A stretch of DNA of 27,500 bases from Trachelipus rathkii (Eukaryota > Arthropoda > Malacostraca > Isopoda > Trachelipodidae), in assembly GCA_015478945.1 (NCBI GenBank), contig JABUQX010088533.1, positions 1 through 27,500 on the forward strand, given 5' to 3'. The translations under genes were made by a program, and so were the position numbers. Within the stretch, counting starts at the first letter, position 1, and each line of letters begins with the position of its first letter. The notes beneath the pieces are model-generated. The model did no database searches, was not told the DNA's origin, and worked only from the letters and a program-made list of their open reading frames with translations. Positions 1 through 14,078 of the stretch are shown one piece after another.

Positions 1-133
1 CGTGCCCTTCGTTTCAGTCGAAGCTGGGTGTTATCGTTTCGCATTTATCATTGAAACTTTGCGTTTTCGTGCGCCACGCTACATCCATGCAATCGATTTA
101 TAATATAGGTGGAGACGGAATCAACGAGATGAA
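1..133. other. Short unique leader, no gene recognised
   Basis: Moderately GC-balanced sequence before the first TA array. A short reverse-strand reading frame crosses it, but most of that frame lies in the TA tract and its unique tail matches no family I recognise. I see no promoter or RNA gene. Confidence 0.5.
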
Positions 134-134
134 T

Positions 135-223
<89 letters not shown>

Positions 224-232
224 ACATATATG

Positions 233-291
<59 letters not shown>

Positions 292-297
292 TATATA
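134..297. repeat. (TA)n microsatellite array
   Basis: Almost pure TA dinucleotide repeat, broken by a few variants such as TATG, AAATA and ATAACATA. Reading frames across it encode only alternating Tyr-Ile and are not genes. Such self-complementary arrays can extrude cruciforms and are hard to size by sequencing. Confidence 0.97.
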
Positions 298-674
298 AAC
301 AATACTCTTTATGATTTTTATAACTAAAATTTTCAATCATTCATATTTTCTCTTGTTATTAAATTTAACATCTAAATTATTAAATATCACTTATTTTTAA
401 ATGATCAAAATGATTTAAACTTATTTAAAATTTGATAACCTTTCTATTATTGCTATTTTAATAAATTAGATTTTAATCTGCAGTTGACGCTAACTCCCAA
501 TCCCAAGTGCTAATAGTGATTAATTTTTAATAGTGATATTTTTATTAATTAGTATTATTAGTGTTGTTAGTAGTAGTGGTAATAGTTGGTATTGTTATTC
601 TAATAGTGTTAGTGTTAGTGAAGGTAATATTGCTGGAATTATGAACTTCATTGTTGTTGTCAATAATAACAGCG
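298..674. other. AT-rich unique spacer, no gene
   Basis: AT-rich sequence turning into TAGT/TTAGTAGTAGT-like low-complexity runs after 530. The forward frame at 533-751 is made of Val/Ser/Asn codons from degenerate trinucleotide repeats and is not credible as a gene. Confidence 0.6.
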
Positions 675-781
675 ATGTATGTATATTTAAGTATGTGTAT
701 GTATATGTATGTGTGTGTATGTATAATAATAATAATAATAATGTAATGTAATAATAATATATGTATGTATGATGTAATAAT

Positions 782-818
<37 letters not shown>

Positions 819-944
819 TAATGTAATATAATAATAATAATAATATAATAATAATAATAATTTTTTCTTTTCTTTTTAACAGTGACATTAATATATAATA
901 TCTAATAATAATAATATATATGTATATATGTATATAATAATATA

Positions 945-975
<31 letters not shown>

Positions 976-976
976 T

Positions 977-1029
<53 letters not shown>
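675..1029. repeat. Compound TATG / (TAA)n / (TA)n microsatellite
   Basis: The tract starts with GTATGTATATG-type repeats, passes through several TAATAATAA blocks with one short unique interruption near 859-890, and ends in a pure (TA)n run at about 980-1029. The order suggests successive expansion of neighbouring motifs rather than one clean array. Confidence 0.93.
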
Positions 1030-1031
<2 letters not shown>

Positions 1032-1344
1032 GGTGCTATTAAACAAAGGCGTAAAAATTTAACTGTAAAGTTGCTTAAAGCTAGGGAAAATACATTTTAT
1101 GATCCTAAATATATGAAACAGAAAAAGACAAAAACTTTCTTTGTAATTTGAAATTTCAGAATTTAATTTAATTAATATTAAGAGAAAAAAAATTGATATA
1201 TATTTTTTGGGGCTTCACACCTAAGCTTATAAAATGAGTAACAGGCAATTTGTTTCAGTTTAAATTTGATTTATTTACCTAAAGTTTGCAATTATGAATG
1301 TAGACGCCATGACACTGTTTTTTTAATTAAAAAGAACATACCAT
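1030..1344. other. AT-rich unique spacer, no gene
   Basis: No reading frame of useful length and no family I recognise. Contains A-rich and T-rich homopolymer runs only. Confidence 0.55.
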
Positions 1345-1425
1345 AGAGTGGGATACACGTTGCCCCTAATGCACGGCAGACCGCCCGCAGACTACGCGGG
1401 CTTCCGGCAACACCAGTGCCTAAAA
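1345..1425. other. GC-rich foldable island, possible SINE or LINE fragment
   Basis: An abrupt block of balanced-to-high GC in a very AT-rich setting. It contains a perfect 6-bp stem (GCCCGC paired with GCGGGC) around a 7-base loop near 1388-1412, and is followed by A-rich TAAAATTAAAATTAA sequence that could be a decayed tail. A mobile-element 3' end or a structured RNA remnant would fit, but I cannot assign a family and see no A/B-box pair. Confidence 0.35.
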
Positions 1426-1600
1426 TTAAAATTAATTCTTCTTTTTATCATTACTTTAACAATAAAGACACAAATGTAGCGTGAACAATGAATTCTGGAT
1501 GGCATTGCAACAAGTTTCGATACTAATTTTATTAACTAACTAGTTTAATAAAGACCTATATATATTTTTGTACATAATAATGTGGTTTAGGTTTAAATCG
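1426..1600. other. AT-rich unique spacer
   Basis: Nothing recognisable beyond AT-rich unique DNA between the GC island and the next TA tract. Confidence 0.5.
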
Positions 1601-1658
1601 TATATAAAATATATATATATATATATATAATAATATTTAAATATATATATATATATAT
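1601..1658. repeat. Short interrupted (TA)n tract
   Basis: Two TA runs separated by a TAATAATATTTAA interruption. Confidence 0.9.
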
Positions 1659-2081
1659 GGATCACGTCATCTGTGTCCTATCGATATCGCTATCGAATGC
1701 ATGGATCCGAACACATTTGAAAAAAAATCAAATAAAACTGTATTGAATCAAAATAAAACTGTATTAAGTCAAAATAAAGAGCTTCCCACCTTTAAAAATA
1801 TTTAAAAAAGAGTTTAAATCTAGCATAACTACCTAACCTAGCTTAAAAAATAACCTTATTTAACATAACATAACATTACTTAGGTAACCAAACATATATT
1901 ATTATATAATTTATTTCACTTTCCATCGTTTCAATAAACAAGACAAATTATATAAATATATAGAAAATAGTTCAAACTCTTCTCACTATGCGCGCGCAGT
2001 TCTACGGCTTTGTCCGATAACGTAACGTTAAAAAAAATTGACTTCAGCTTCTTGGGGACGCAGATATCAGATAATGGACAT
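1659..2081. other. Unique spacer with a 20-21 bp tandem repeat
   Basis: Mostly unsupported unique DNA. At 1728-1779 a unit with the core AATAAAACTGTATT occurs twice at 20-21 bp spacing, followed by a partial third unit. The sequence around 1850-1890 contains short ACATAACATAACAT repeats. No gene recognised. Confidence 0.6.
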
Positions 2082-2384
<303 letters not shown>

Positions 2385-2475
2385 GGGTCTCTCGGCCTCA
2401 GCGGGGACGACGGGGAGGGACTTCGTCCCACCTCTGTCCCCCGTCGGACTGGTTCTAATAAATAAATAAAAAAAT
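2385..2475 (+). mobile_element. Probable 3' end of a LINE or SINE: hairpin plus AATA-type tail
   Basis: A GC-rich block folds into a nested stem: CGACGGGG (2408-2415) pairs perfectly with CCCCGTCG (2439-2446), and inside it GGGAC-TTC-GTCCC (2417-2429) forms a second perfect stem. It is followed directly by a TAATAAATAAATAAAAAAATG tail starting near 2457. A terminal stem-loop followed by an A-rich simple tail is typical of non-LTR retrotransposon or SINE 3' ends. No coding part or 5' boundary is visible, so this would be a 5'-truncated copy. The family is not identified. Confidence 0.45.
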
Positions 2476-2648
2476 GAAAAACAAAATTATCATATAAAAT
2501 TAACGCAGTAAAAGCAGCATCAACGCTCTCTTCTTTTGTGGGCTTTAGTTAACACGTCTGAAAGTGTATAGTTTAGACCGTTAGGGTTCCAGCGATATTT
2601 CTGATATGCTGCTGTTTACATGTAACATCTTTTAAAGGGAAAGGTGCC
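2476..2648. other. Unique spacer, no gene
   Basis: No useful reading frame or motif seen. Confidence 0.5.
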
Positions 2649-2746
2649 TATATATATATATATATACTCATATATATATATATATATATATAACATATAA
2701 CTCTATATATATACATATATATCATATATATATATATATATATATA

Positions 2747-2829
<83 letters not shown>
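2649..2829. repeat. (TA)n microsatellite array with CTCATA/CATATA interruptions
   Basis: The first 90 bases are interrupted TA repeats (ACTCATA, AACATATAACTC, ATCATA, GCATA). The rest is a pure TA run of about 80 bases. Confidence 0.96.
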
Positions 2830-2832
<3 letters not shown>

Positions 2833-3218
2833 TTTTTTCACCCTTGAGATGGTTTGTTAGTCTATTGTTTATTTCTTCACTCACTGTTGCTAGAGATATT
2901 TCAGGAAATTTAAACTTTTATCACATTGATACACTATTACATATAGTTATATTAGGAATTAAAACTTATATTAAAAGCTATTGAAACATGCGTTCAATGA
3001 GTTTTTAAAGTTAACACTAGCCACAGTACCATTTAATATAAGTTTTTAACTCTAATATAACTATATATCTAAAAAAATACCAATGTGCACAAGGTTTTTA
3101 CCTTCAAAATATTCTCAAGCAGCAGTGAATGAAAAATAAACAATAGACAAACAAATAGTTCAAGAGATTTGAGTTATTAATAATAATTTGGCTTTACGTG
3201 TAATTAGCCACTGTAAAC
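2830..3218. other. AT-rich unique spacer, no gene
   Basis: Unremarkable AT-rich DNA. No reading frame of interest on either strand and no recognised repeat. Confidence 0.55.
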
Positions 3219-3219
3219 A

Positions 3220-3315
<96 letters not shown>

Positions 3316-3316
3316 A
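3219..3316. repeat. (TA)n microsatellite array
   Basis: Nearly pure TA repeat of about 95 bases with a single G near its start. Confidence 0.97.
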
Positions 3317-3390
3317 TAGGACATTTAAATAAGTAGTTTGATATTGGAAGTTAGGTTAATTTAGGGTTATCATTGGTTGCAGGTTGGTTC

Positions 3391-3420
3391 TTAGGTTAGG
3401 TTAGGTTAGGTTAGGTTAGG
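3391..3420 (+). repeat. Interstitial arthropod telomere-type repeat (TTAGG)6
   Basis: Six perfect head-to-tail TTAGG units, with looser relatives (AGGTTAAT, TTAGGG) in the 40 bases upstream. TTAGG is the ancestral arthropod telomere repeat. Flanking unique DNA and a TA array on both sides show this is an internal block, not a chromosome end. Confidence 0.9.
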
Positions 3421-3525
3421 ATTACTCAAAAGAAATTTAATGTATTTACCTAAATTTGAGAATAACGATACAAATTAGATTTATTGAATTTTCGCTCAGA
3501 GTCAGCCACTTATAAATAGCCTATA

Positions 3526-3528
<3 letters not shown>

Positions 3529-3621
<93 letters not shown>

Positions 3622-3641
3622 ATATAATAATAATATATAAT

Positions 3642-3675
<34 letters not shown>
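3529..3675. repeat. (TA)n / (TAA)n compound microsatellite
   Basis: Pure TA run followed from about 3617 by TAATAATATAATAATAATATA and then TA again. Confidence 0.96.
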
Positions 3676-4461
3676 CCAATTTCAAAAATGAAACTTTGGC
3701 CAATATTTACCTGAAAGTATGTTTCCTTCAAGCAAAGAATAGAAAAAAAAAGAAAAAAATATTGCAGAAGCAAGGTTTTATATTTAAGTTCTAACAAAAC
3801 ATTTCACCAGAAACTGGGGTTGGTGGTGACCATAAAAAACCCATTATTGCTAATATTAAGTACCTTATTTAATATTATCCCTAAAAATTCTTAAAACAGT
3901 TATACTATATTTCGAACCTTTAATGAACAGTTCAGTTTACCGCCACCCCACTTTGTACGAACCATTCTTAAATGTAGCTTTGCAAAAGTTATCAATTTTT
4001 GGACTTAATAATAGTAAGAAAAAACTCAAGGAAAAATTGCAGCCCAAATATTGGAATCTCAGCAAAATTTTTAAATGCCCCATTCTACAGATTTAAAGGC
4101 TTTGAAGCTGCAATCAATGTGTTTGTTAGTCATTTTTGGTTTTGCACTGGCTGCATTGACGGACGGGCGCATCACCAGACACTATCTTTAAATGCTGAGC
4201 TAGAAAATTATACTTACAAAATCTTCTACATCAACATTTAAAATCGCAAAAATAACTACTCAATGATGGCCCATTCTGTGTATTCTCACTCACTCACTCG
4301 CTCACAATCTTTTGAAGCAAGGGATCTGCACTGGTTGATGACCATCAACTTCTGGAAAACCAGATAATCAGTCTGTAGGGGGCCTTTGCTGGTTTAAATA
4401 GGAATCAAAATTAGGGTCTAATTTGAAAGTATGCTGGAATCGATCTCTAACAGAGTCCCGT
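3676..4461. other. Unique region, no convincing gene
   Basis: The forward frame at 3999-4241 (80 codons) begins at a non-ATG codon and shows no motif I recognise. A CTCACTCACTCACTCGCTCAC short repeat lies near 4289-4309. I see no splice or codon pattern strong enough to call a gene. Confidence 0.5.
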
Positions 4462-4644
4462 TCAGAACATGCTCATGAGAAGAATCGTTTTGGGATCCAC
4501 AATGCGTGGTACTTGAATTGTAGTTTGATCTTTGAAGACATCATTTGATTTTTTAATAACTGTTTGCTTTATAGCAGGTGCGTTGCTGTTGTTTCGTAGG
4601 TATAATCTACGAAGCTTTATGAGTACGACGACTGATGAAAGCAA
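4462..4644 (-). CDS. Hypothetical short reverse-strand ORF or possible exon
   Basis: A 60-codon open frame of ordinary, non-repetitive composition that includes the segment RLYLRNNSNAP and several Lys/Arg residues. On the reverse strand it is preceded by a run of 14 T (4661-4674 on the plus strand) followed by TTGC-type sequence and two AG dinucleotides, which resembles a splice acceptor region. That makes an exon of a larger gene conceivable. There is no family match, no downstream donor I would trust and no partner exon. A chance frame is at least as likely. Confidence 0.15.
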   Translation of the reverse strand: MLSSVVVLIKLRRLYLRNNSNAPAIKQTVIKKSNDVFKDQTTIQVPRIVDPKTILLMSMF

Positions 4645-4674
4645 AATAAAAGACTACAGCAAAAAAAAAAAAAA

Positions 4675-5841
4675 GTTTCATTTTTTTAAACTTTAGCTTA
4701 TTGTTTTACGCGTTTACGTTACAGAAATGGATAATGTCTTTGAAGCTCATCAAAAATGGAATTTTGTGTTTCAAGGAGACACAACGTTTTCATATACATT
4801 TTTATTAAGCTTGAAACTTTATTATAATCTGCTCTCTTTGAATCCTTAAATAAAGATCATATATTCAATATTTCAAAAATTTAACATTAGATATACATTT
4901 TGAAGCGATTTATTATACTCTTTTCTAAAGGAATGAACTTTAATAAATCATATATACTTGATTGTTCTTTGCTTTCGAATATTAAAGATATTATTATTTT
5001 GAAAATAGGTGGATTAAAATTACAAAAGGCGTGAGTGTAATAACAGCAAATGAATATCTTATAAAAATCATATTAAGATCTTTTTCACTATATTATTTTT
5101 CCAATTGGGATTTTTCATTCCAAATAGGCCGAAGTTGAAGTAAATAAATTTGGACAGGTACCCAGTTTTATCGTCAAATCTTAACTAGATTTAAGATCAG
5201 ATGTAGAAACCCGGTAAATCAAGTTACGAGAACACACAGTCACAGCTACGAATTCATTTTGTGTGTCAAAATAATTTCAGTGAAGATGAGACTGATTCGA
5301 ATCATCTTTTAATCAATCTGGTTGGCTTTATAAAAGAACTGCGATTCGATGAAAATAAATTTTAGTTATTCTGTAAAGTGAAGTGGAAGCTACTCAATCT
5401 TTATCTTTAACAACCAATTTTTAATTTATTGAAGATTAGGAATTTCTTAAGTACGTAATTAAAATGAATTTAATGTTTTATAATATCTTTAAAATTCTCT
5501 TTCTAATAATATTGCAATAAATGTACGATATATTTGTATGAGTGTTCTTATTCAAATATAACATATTTAGTGAATAGAAACGAGATAATCATCAATACAG
5601 GATTGCATTTAACTATTAATATATATACATTTATAATTCAAACACACATTTAATTGTTTTTGTTATTACCAAAAGACGTTTCTGATCTTGGAAGAGTTTT
5701 CCAATTCTTAAAATAGCAAAAATATGAAAATAGTTTCCAGAAAAATTAATGAATAAATTTTTGAAATAATTGGAAATAAATTCCATGAAATGAGTCTCTT
5801 TTATCTGATTTATAAAACCTATTATTATTTCTTCTTAAGCT
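4675..5841. other. Long AT-rich unique stretch without recognisable gene
   Basis: About 1.2 kb free of long microsatellites and of long reading frames, with scattered AATAAA and TTTTAAT words only. It could be intron or intergenic DNA. I see no SINE box, hairpin or transposon end. Confidence 0.55.
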
Positions 5842-5870
5842 AATATATATATATATATATATATATATAC

Positions 5871-5925
<55 letters not shown>

Positions 5926-6143
5926 CCAGCAACCTGTAATATATGTATATATGAAATATGTATATGTATAATATATAACTTAATATATAATAATATAAAC
6001 ATAACATAATAATAATAATAACATTAATATTTATATATATGTGTGTAAATATATGTATAATAATAATAATAATAATATAATATAATAATATAACAATATA
6101 TAATAAATATATGTATATGTAACATATGTATATAATATATATC
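5842..6143. repeat. (TA)n followed by compound TAA/TATG microsatellites
   Basis: A long TA run (5842-5924, with one ACCTCATA break) is followed, after a 14-base unique gap, by mixed TATGTATA, AATAATAAT and ATAACATA repeats. The reverse-strand frames across it are Ile/Tyr repeats. Confidence 0.95.
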
Positions 6144-6265
6144 ATATCTGCTACACTTTCTGTTTGGAAATAACATTATGTTAAATTTTTAAGTTATTAG
6201 TCTTGGAAGAAGAAATGTTTATATATTTTAATTTTAAGAAAAACTTAAGTTTATTCTTGATCTTT

Positions 6266-6421
6266 ATATAATAATAATATAATATATATAATAATATATA
6301 ATAATATGTATGTAACAGCAATAACTAATATATATAAATATATATATACTCATACCTGTATATGTAATATAGCCACGCTGAAATCTCAAAGTGGAAATTG
6401 TATCAGTTAGGATATGTATAT

Positions 6422-6456
<35 letters not shown>

Positions 6457-6830
6457 ATATAATAAATATATAATAATATATGTATATATGTATATATATA
6501 CACACGTTGTATGTAATATATATATGTATAATAATATATATATATATATATATCATATGTAATAATAATATAATAAATAATATATGTATATATGTATATA
6601 TGTAATAATATATATCTTATATATAATATATGTATAATATAGCATAGCATATATATGTAATAATAATATAACATATATACAATAAATAATAATAAAATAA
6701 TAATATATATATATATATACATATATATATAACTTCCATAATAATACCAATAATAATAACATATATGTAATAATATATATATATAAATATATGCATATAT
6801 AATAATAATATATACTGTATATAAATGTGT
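6266..6830. repeat. Compound (TA)n/(TAA)n/(TATG)n microsatellite
   Basis: About 560 bases of alternating TA, AATAAT and TATGTA runs with one unique window at about 6350-6415. The 152-codon reverse frame over it is low-complexity Ile/Tyr/Leu and not a gene. Confidence 0.93.
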
Positions 6831-7436
6831 ATCTCTGGCATCATGCCGAAATGATGATTGTGCATTTTAAATCACCACGGTTCATTAATTGAAATTGGAG
6901 ATTCCATAGCTTTTTAGAAAATAATTCAATCAGCAACATTGATATGTATATACATATATATATAAGCTAATTGGATATAATAATAGTAATAGCAATAAGA
7001 ATATAACTTTCAATATATATGCATATGTATATATGTATATATCTACAATATATATATATATATATACATGTAGATAACAATAAGATAATAATAACAATAA
7101 CTTAAGCCATCAATGATTGATGTATATATATGTAACTAATAATAATAATAATAATAAATATAATATATATATATATATATGTTAAGTTACTCCACCTGTC
7201 TAAAATCTATTGGTTATTATTTTGGGAGATAAATACTGGATCACATTTTAAAATCTTCAACACTTCGATGAGTGATGAATGGAGTCATTTTGATAACATT
7301 TATTGGTCAATATTACTATTTGTTTATTTATGTGAATAAAAAATGGTTTCTTTTCAAAAGAAATATTGACATTTAAGTTCTAAAATACAGGATCTGTTTA
7401 TCATATTTCCTAGAATTTGGTGCATTATTCTTGATG
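6831..7436. other. Unique islands alternating with short TA/TAA tracts
   Basis: Two short compound tracts (about 6945-7110 and 7120-7180) separate unique windows of roughly 110 and 250 bases. No coding, tRNA-like or transposon-end signal recognised. Confidence 0.55.
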
Positions 7437-7543
<107 letters not shown>

Positions 7544-7807
7544 TAAACTATTTTGGAACACGTAAGGCAATTAATTCTCTTAATGAAATCGACTTATTTT
7601 TAATCTTTCACCTCCATTTACTGAATAAAAAGAATTATTATGTTTCAAAATTAAAAGATGGCATTTAGTAAACTAATATAACACAACCTATAAGTTGAAT
7701 ATAACTAAAACTAACCTTTGCTACTCTAACTTATCGTCTTTAGCTAAGTTTAAACTATTATAACATGTTTAATAAACTGATAAACTGCAATACATTTAAA
7801 TATAATA
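7544..7807. other. AT-rich unique spacer, no gene
   Basis: No reading frame, box or repeat of interest. Confidence 0.55.
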
Positions 7808-8178
<371 letters not shown>

Positions 8179-8225
8179 GTGTAGATTGAGGTGTGTAGGT
8201 GTCTAATAGGTGTGTGGTGTGTGTG

Positions 8226-8502
8226 GTATTTATTTGTATGTTAGACGCTAATATTGCTGTTGTAATAAATTAATTAACGTCAAATGGACAACTGCAATGC
8301 TAAATATAGCATCGCTTTTCATGGTGAAACGGCTCGGATCATTGGAGTAAAATAAGATAACTTGGGACTGACTAAATTTGTTTTCGTTTCCAGCGAATGG
8401 AGAATATAAATCAATCCGCTACCATTGCCTTTCAAATAGTCATTACTAATGGGCGTTTTTAAAAAACTATTCTCCTTTGTATTCAAAAATAATATACCAG
8501 TT

Positions 8503-8504
<2 letters not shown>
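8226..8504. other. Unique spacer
   Basis: Unique DNA with a T-rich tract ending in TTTCCAG at about 8386-8392, followed by a 22-codon open frame from ATG 8398. This resembles a splice acceptor and short exon but has no protein support. Nothing else is visible. Confidence 0.4.
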
Positions 8505-8561
<57 letters not shown>

Positions 8562-8583
8562 CTATATATATATACATATATGT
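8505..8583. repeat. (TA)n microsatellite array
   Basis: TA repeat with small CTA and CATA breaks near its end. Confidence 0.95.
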
Positions 8584-8641
8584 GCATATTAATACTGTAT
8601 TTTCATAAATGTTAATATATTTATTTTAATAGGTTTTATAA

Positions 8642-8960
8642 AATATAATAATGTATGTCATGTGGCATATATATGTATATATATGTAATAATAATAATAA
8701 TAATAATATAATAATATATATATATATGTAATATATAATAATAATAATAATAATATAATATATATATGTATATGTAATAATAATAATAATAATAATAATA
8801 GCAATAATATATATGTATATGTATGTAATAATAATATAATAATAATAATCATAATAATATAATAATAACATATATATATATAATAATAATGTAATATGTA
8901 TAATATATGTATAATAATAAATATAATAATAACAATATATTAATATATATATATATGTAA
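8642..8960. repeat. Compound (TAA)n/(TA)n/(TATG)n microsatellite
   Basis: At least six TAATAATAA blocks alternate with TATATATGTA blocks over about 320 bases. Frames across it are Ile/Leu/Tyr low-complexity. Confidence 0.94.
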
Positions 8961-9057
8961 ATTAATGAAAGAGACGGACATGATAATAAATTAAATAACT
9001 GTTTGCATAAAATACATCATATATATGTTTTGGATATTATGCCATTAAGAAACGAGA

Positions 9058-9297
9058 TATGTTATATATATATATATATGTAATGTAAAATAATATGTAA
9101 TAATAATAATAATATAATAATATTAATAATAATATGTAATATATATATAATATAATATATGTAATAATATAATATAATATAATAATATAATAGGCTAATA
9201 TAAATAAATATATATGTATATATGTAGTAATAATAACAACAATAACTAATAATAATAATAATATATATAATAATAACATAATAATAATATGTATAAC
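9058..9297. repeat. Compound (TAA)n/(TA)n microsatellite
   Basis: Same style of mixed TAA and TA blocks as the preceding tract, from which it is separated by about 95 bases of unique DNA. Confidence 0.94.
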
Positions 9298-9437
9298 TTA
9301 GAAAGTAATAAAAATAGAGAAAACTTACACTGGTCAATAAGCATTGAAATGACCTATCCATTTGATTTATTAAACCGCTTCAAAAGTAAATTAAAATTTA
9401 TATGATTGAATATACAAGGATATAATATATATTGGCA

Positions 9438-9439
<2 letters not shown>
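9298..9439. other. Unique spacer, no gene
   Basis: Short unique window between microsatellites. No motif recognised. Confidence 0.5.
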
Positions 9440-9518
<79 letters not shown>

Positions 9519-9540
9519 CTCATATATACTGTATATATTA
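9440..9540. repeat. (TA)n microsatellite array
   Basis: Pure TA run of about 73 bases, then degenerate ATATCTCATATACTGTATATA. Confidence 0.96.
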
Positions 9541-9837
9541 CATCTTTGATTTCCAACAACAATACAAGTGAATTTCACGCATACAGCCAAAGTGACCGGA
9601 AAAGGAGGGGTTTTGCGCTGAAAGTTGAGGGTGTGTGAAAGAATTTACCCTAATAGAAGATAGGAACATACAGATTTTTTATAATTATAATTACTATTTC
9701 AATTTAAATCTCTACTTACACCTGCAACATATATATAAAGTTCCAATTTTAATATAAGAAATCGTTTTTTTTATGTACAGAGTATTTTTATATATTTAAT
9801 AATTTAAATTTATTAATCTTTAAACCCATTTAAATTT
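9541..9837. other. Unique spacer, no gene
   Basis: Forward and reverse frames here extend out of the TA array, and their unique parts show no family signature. Confidence 0.5.
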
Positions 9838-10012
9838 ATTTTATTTATTTATGTATTTATGTATTTATTAATTTATTTACTTAAATATTTATCTATTTAT
9901 TTATTTATTTACTTTATTTATTTATTTTTTATTTATTTACTTATTTAAACATTTTTAATTCATTAATATATTTATTTAATTAATTATTCATTATTTTATT
10001 ATTTTTAGTTTA
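9838..10012. repeat. Degenerate (ATTT)n tetranucleotide repeat
   Basis: TTTATTTATTTATGTATTTA-type repeat decaying over about 175 bases. On the reverse strand it is an AAAT repeat, which could be a worn retroelement tail. Confidence 0.85.
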
Positions 10013-10112
10013 TTTACATTAGGTTCAATTCCAAATAGTTATTTGTTTATAATTTCCTAAATCCCAAATTCCATAAATCTAACTATGTTTTTATGTGCTT
10101 GGAAGTATGTAG

Positions 10113-10113
10113 C

Positions 10114-10162
<49 letters not shown>

Positions 10163-10208
10163 ATAATATATATATGCTAATAATAAATACATATATATAT
10201 ATATATGT

Positions 10209-10265
<57 letters not shown>

Positions 10266-10308
10266 CTATATATATGTATATATATATATAATATAATAAT
10301 AAATTAAT

Positions 10309-10346
<38 letters not shown>

Positions 10347-10380
10347 CATATATATATATATACTCTATATATATATATTG
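10113..10380. repeat. Interrupted (TA)n / (TAA)n array
   Basis: TA runs broken by ATGCTAATAATAAATAC, ATGTTATA, ATCTATA and AGCATA interruptions. Confidence 0.95.
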
Positions 10381-10404
10381 AGTAAATACACCTATTGAGT
10401 AATT

Positions 10405-10478
10405 CACCCTGCTGGGATTGAACCTGGGCCTAATAGCAGATGACCGCGTAAGTGTTTGACCACTACGCCATGATGGAC
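10405..10478 (-). mobile_element. tRNA-derived SINE head or tRNA pseudogene
   Basis: On the reverse strand the A-box TGGCGTAGTGG (plus-strand 10460-10470) and the B-box GGTTCAATCCC (10414-10424) are both close to the RNA polymerase III consensus. Their spacing is about 35 bases, as in a tRNA, and GC content jumps relative to the surroundings. The acceptor and anticodon arms do not pair well enough to call a functional tRNA, and I assign no anticodon. Arthropod SINE heads commonly look like this. The unit sits between two TA arrays, with the 80 bases at 10479-10557 upstream on the reverse strand. The body and tail of the putative SINE are not distinguishable from the adjoining TA array. Confidence 0.6.
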
Positions 10479-10557
10479 TAAAAGAAATTCCCTTCAGGAG
10501 TGAATTTTTATCAATACTTATTACACTGCTGTGAGGTGTGAAGGATGAGCAGTTACC

Positions 10558-13775
<3,218 letters not shown>

Positions 13776-13778
13776 AGA

Positions 13779-13881
13779 TGGACGGTATATTCGCATTTGA
13801 GAATGCGAATATTCACGCTTTTTTAATATTCGCATTGACATTCGTATTCTCGAATATTAAAAAAATATTCCCATTCCCAAT
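13779..13881. mobile_element. Truncated MITE-like inverted-repeat element, left end kept
   Basis: Begins with TGGACGGTATATTCGCATT and contains the perfect hairpin ATTCGCATT-TGAG-AATGCGAAT at 13789-13810. It matches the MITE-like elements in modules B and C through CATTCCCAAT, after which the right half is missing and replaced by unrelated sequence. Confidence 0.6.
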
Positions 13882-14078
13882 GAATAACAATTTAATAAGC
13901 TTAAATCTTTTAATACACGTCTTGGGACTCGTTAGAAAATTTAGCGACTGTGATAAATTGACTAATACCATCTCAAGGTCGTGGTAGTAATTTGAGCCAC
14001 ACTCGAAGTCTAAGAACATTGATTGACTTGTACGTGTGAGTATATATAGTCGAAATCAATTGTTGAAACAATTGCGTA

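Noticed and set aside
134..297. Open reading frames of alternating Tyr and Ile across TA arrays, here and in every other TA or TAA tract
   Set aside because: They are a direct result of TA/TAA dinucleotide and trinucleotide repeats, occur on both strands and carry no other signal.
3391..3420. Chromosome end at the TTAGG block
   Set aside because: Only six units, with unique and microsatellite DNA on both sides.
8386..8466. Short exon after TTTCCAG
   Set aside because: Only 22 codons and no partner exon, donor site or homology.
8642..9297. Repeat-spacer pattern resembling a CRISPR array
   Set aside because: The repeats are TAA/TA microsatellites of variable length, not a fixed repeat with equal spacers, and the setting is eukaryotic.
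10405..10478. A functional tRNA gene
   Set aside because: A and B boxes are good, but the acceptor and anticodon arms do not pair convincingly and no anticodon can be assigned.
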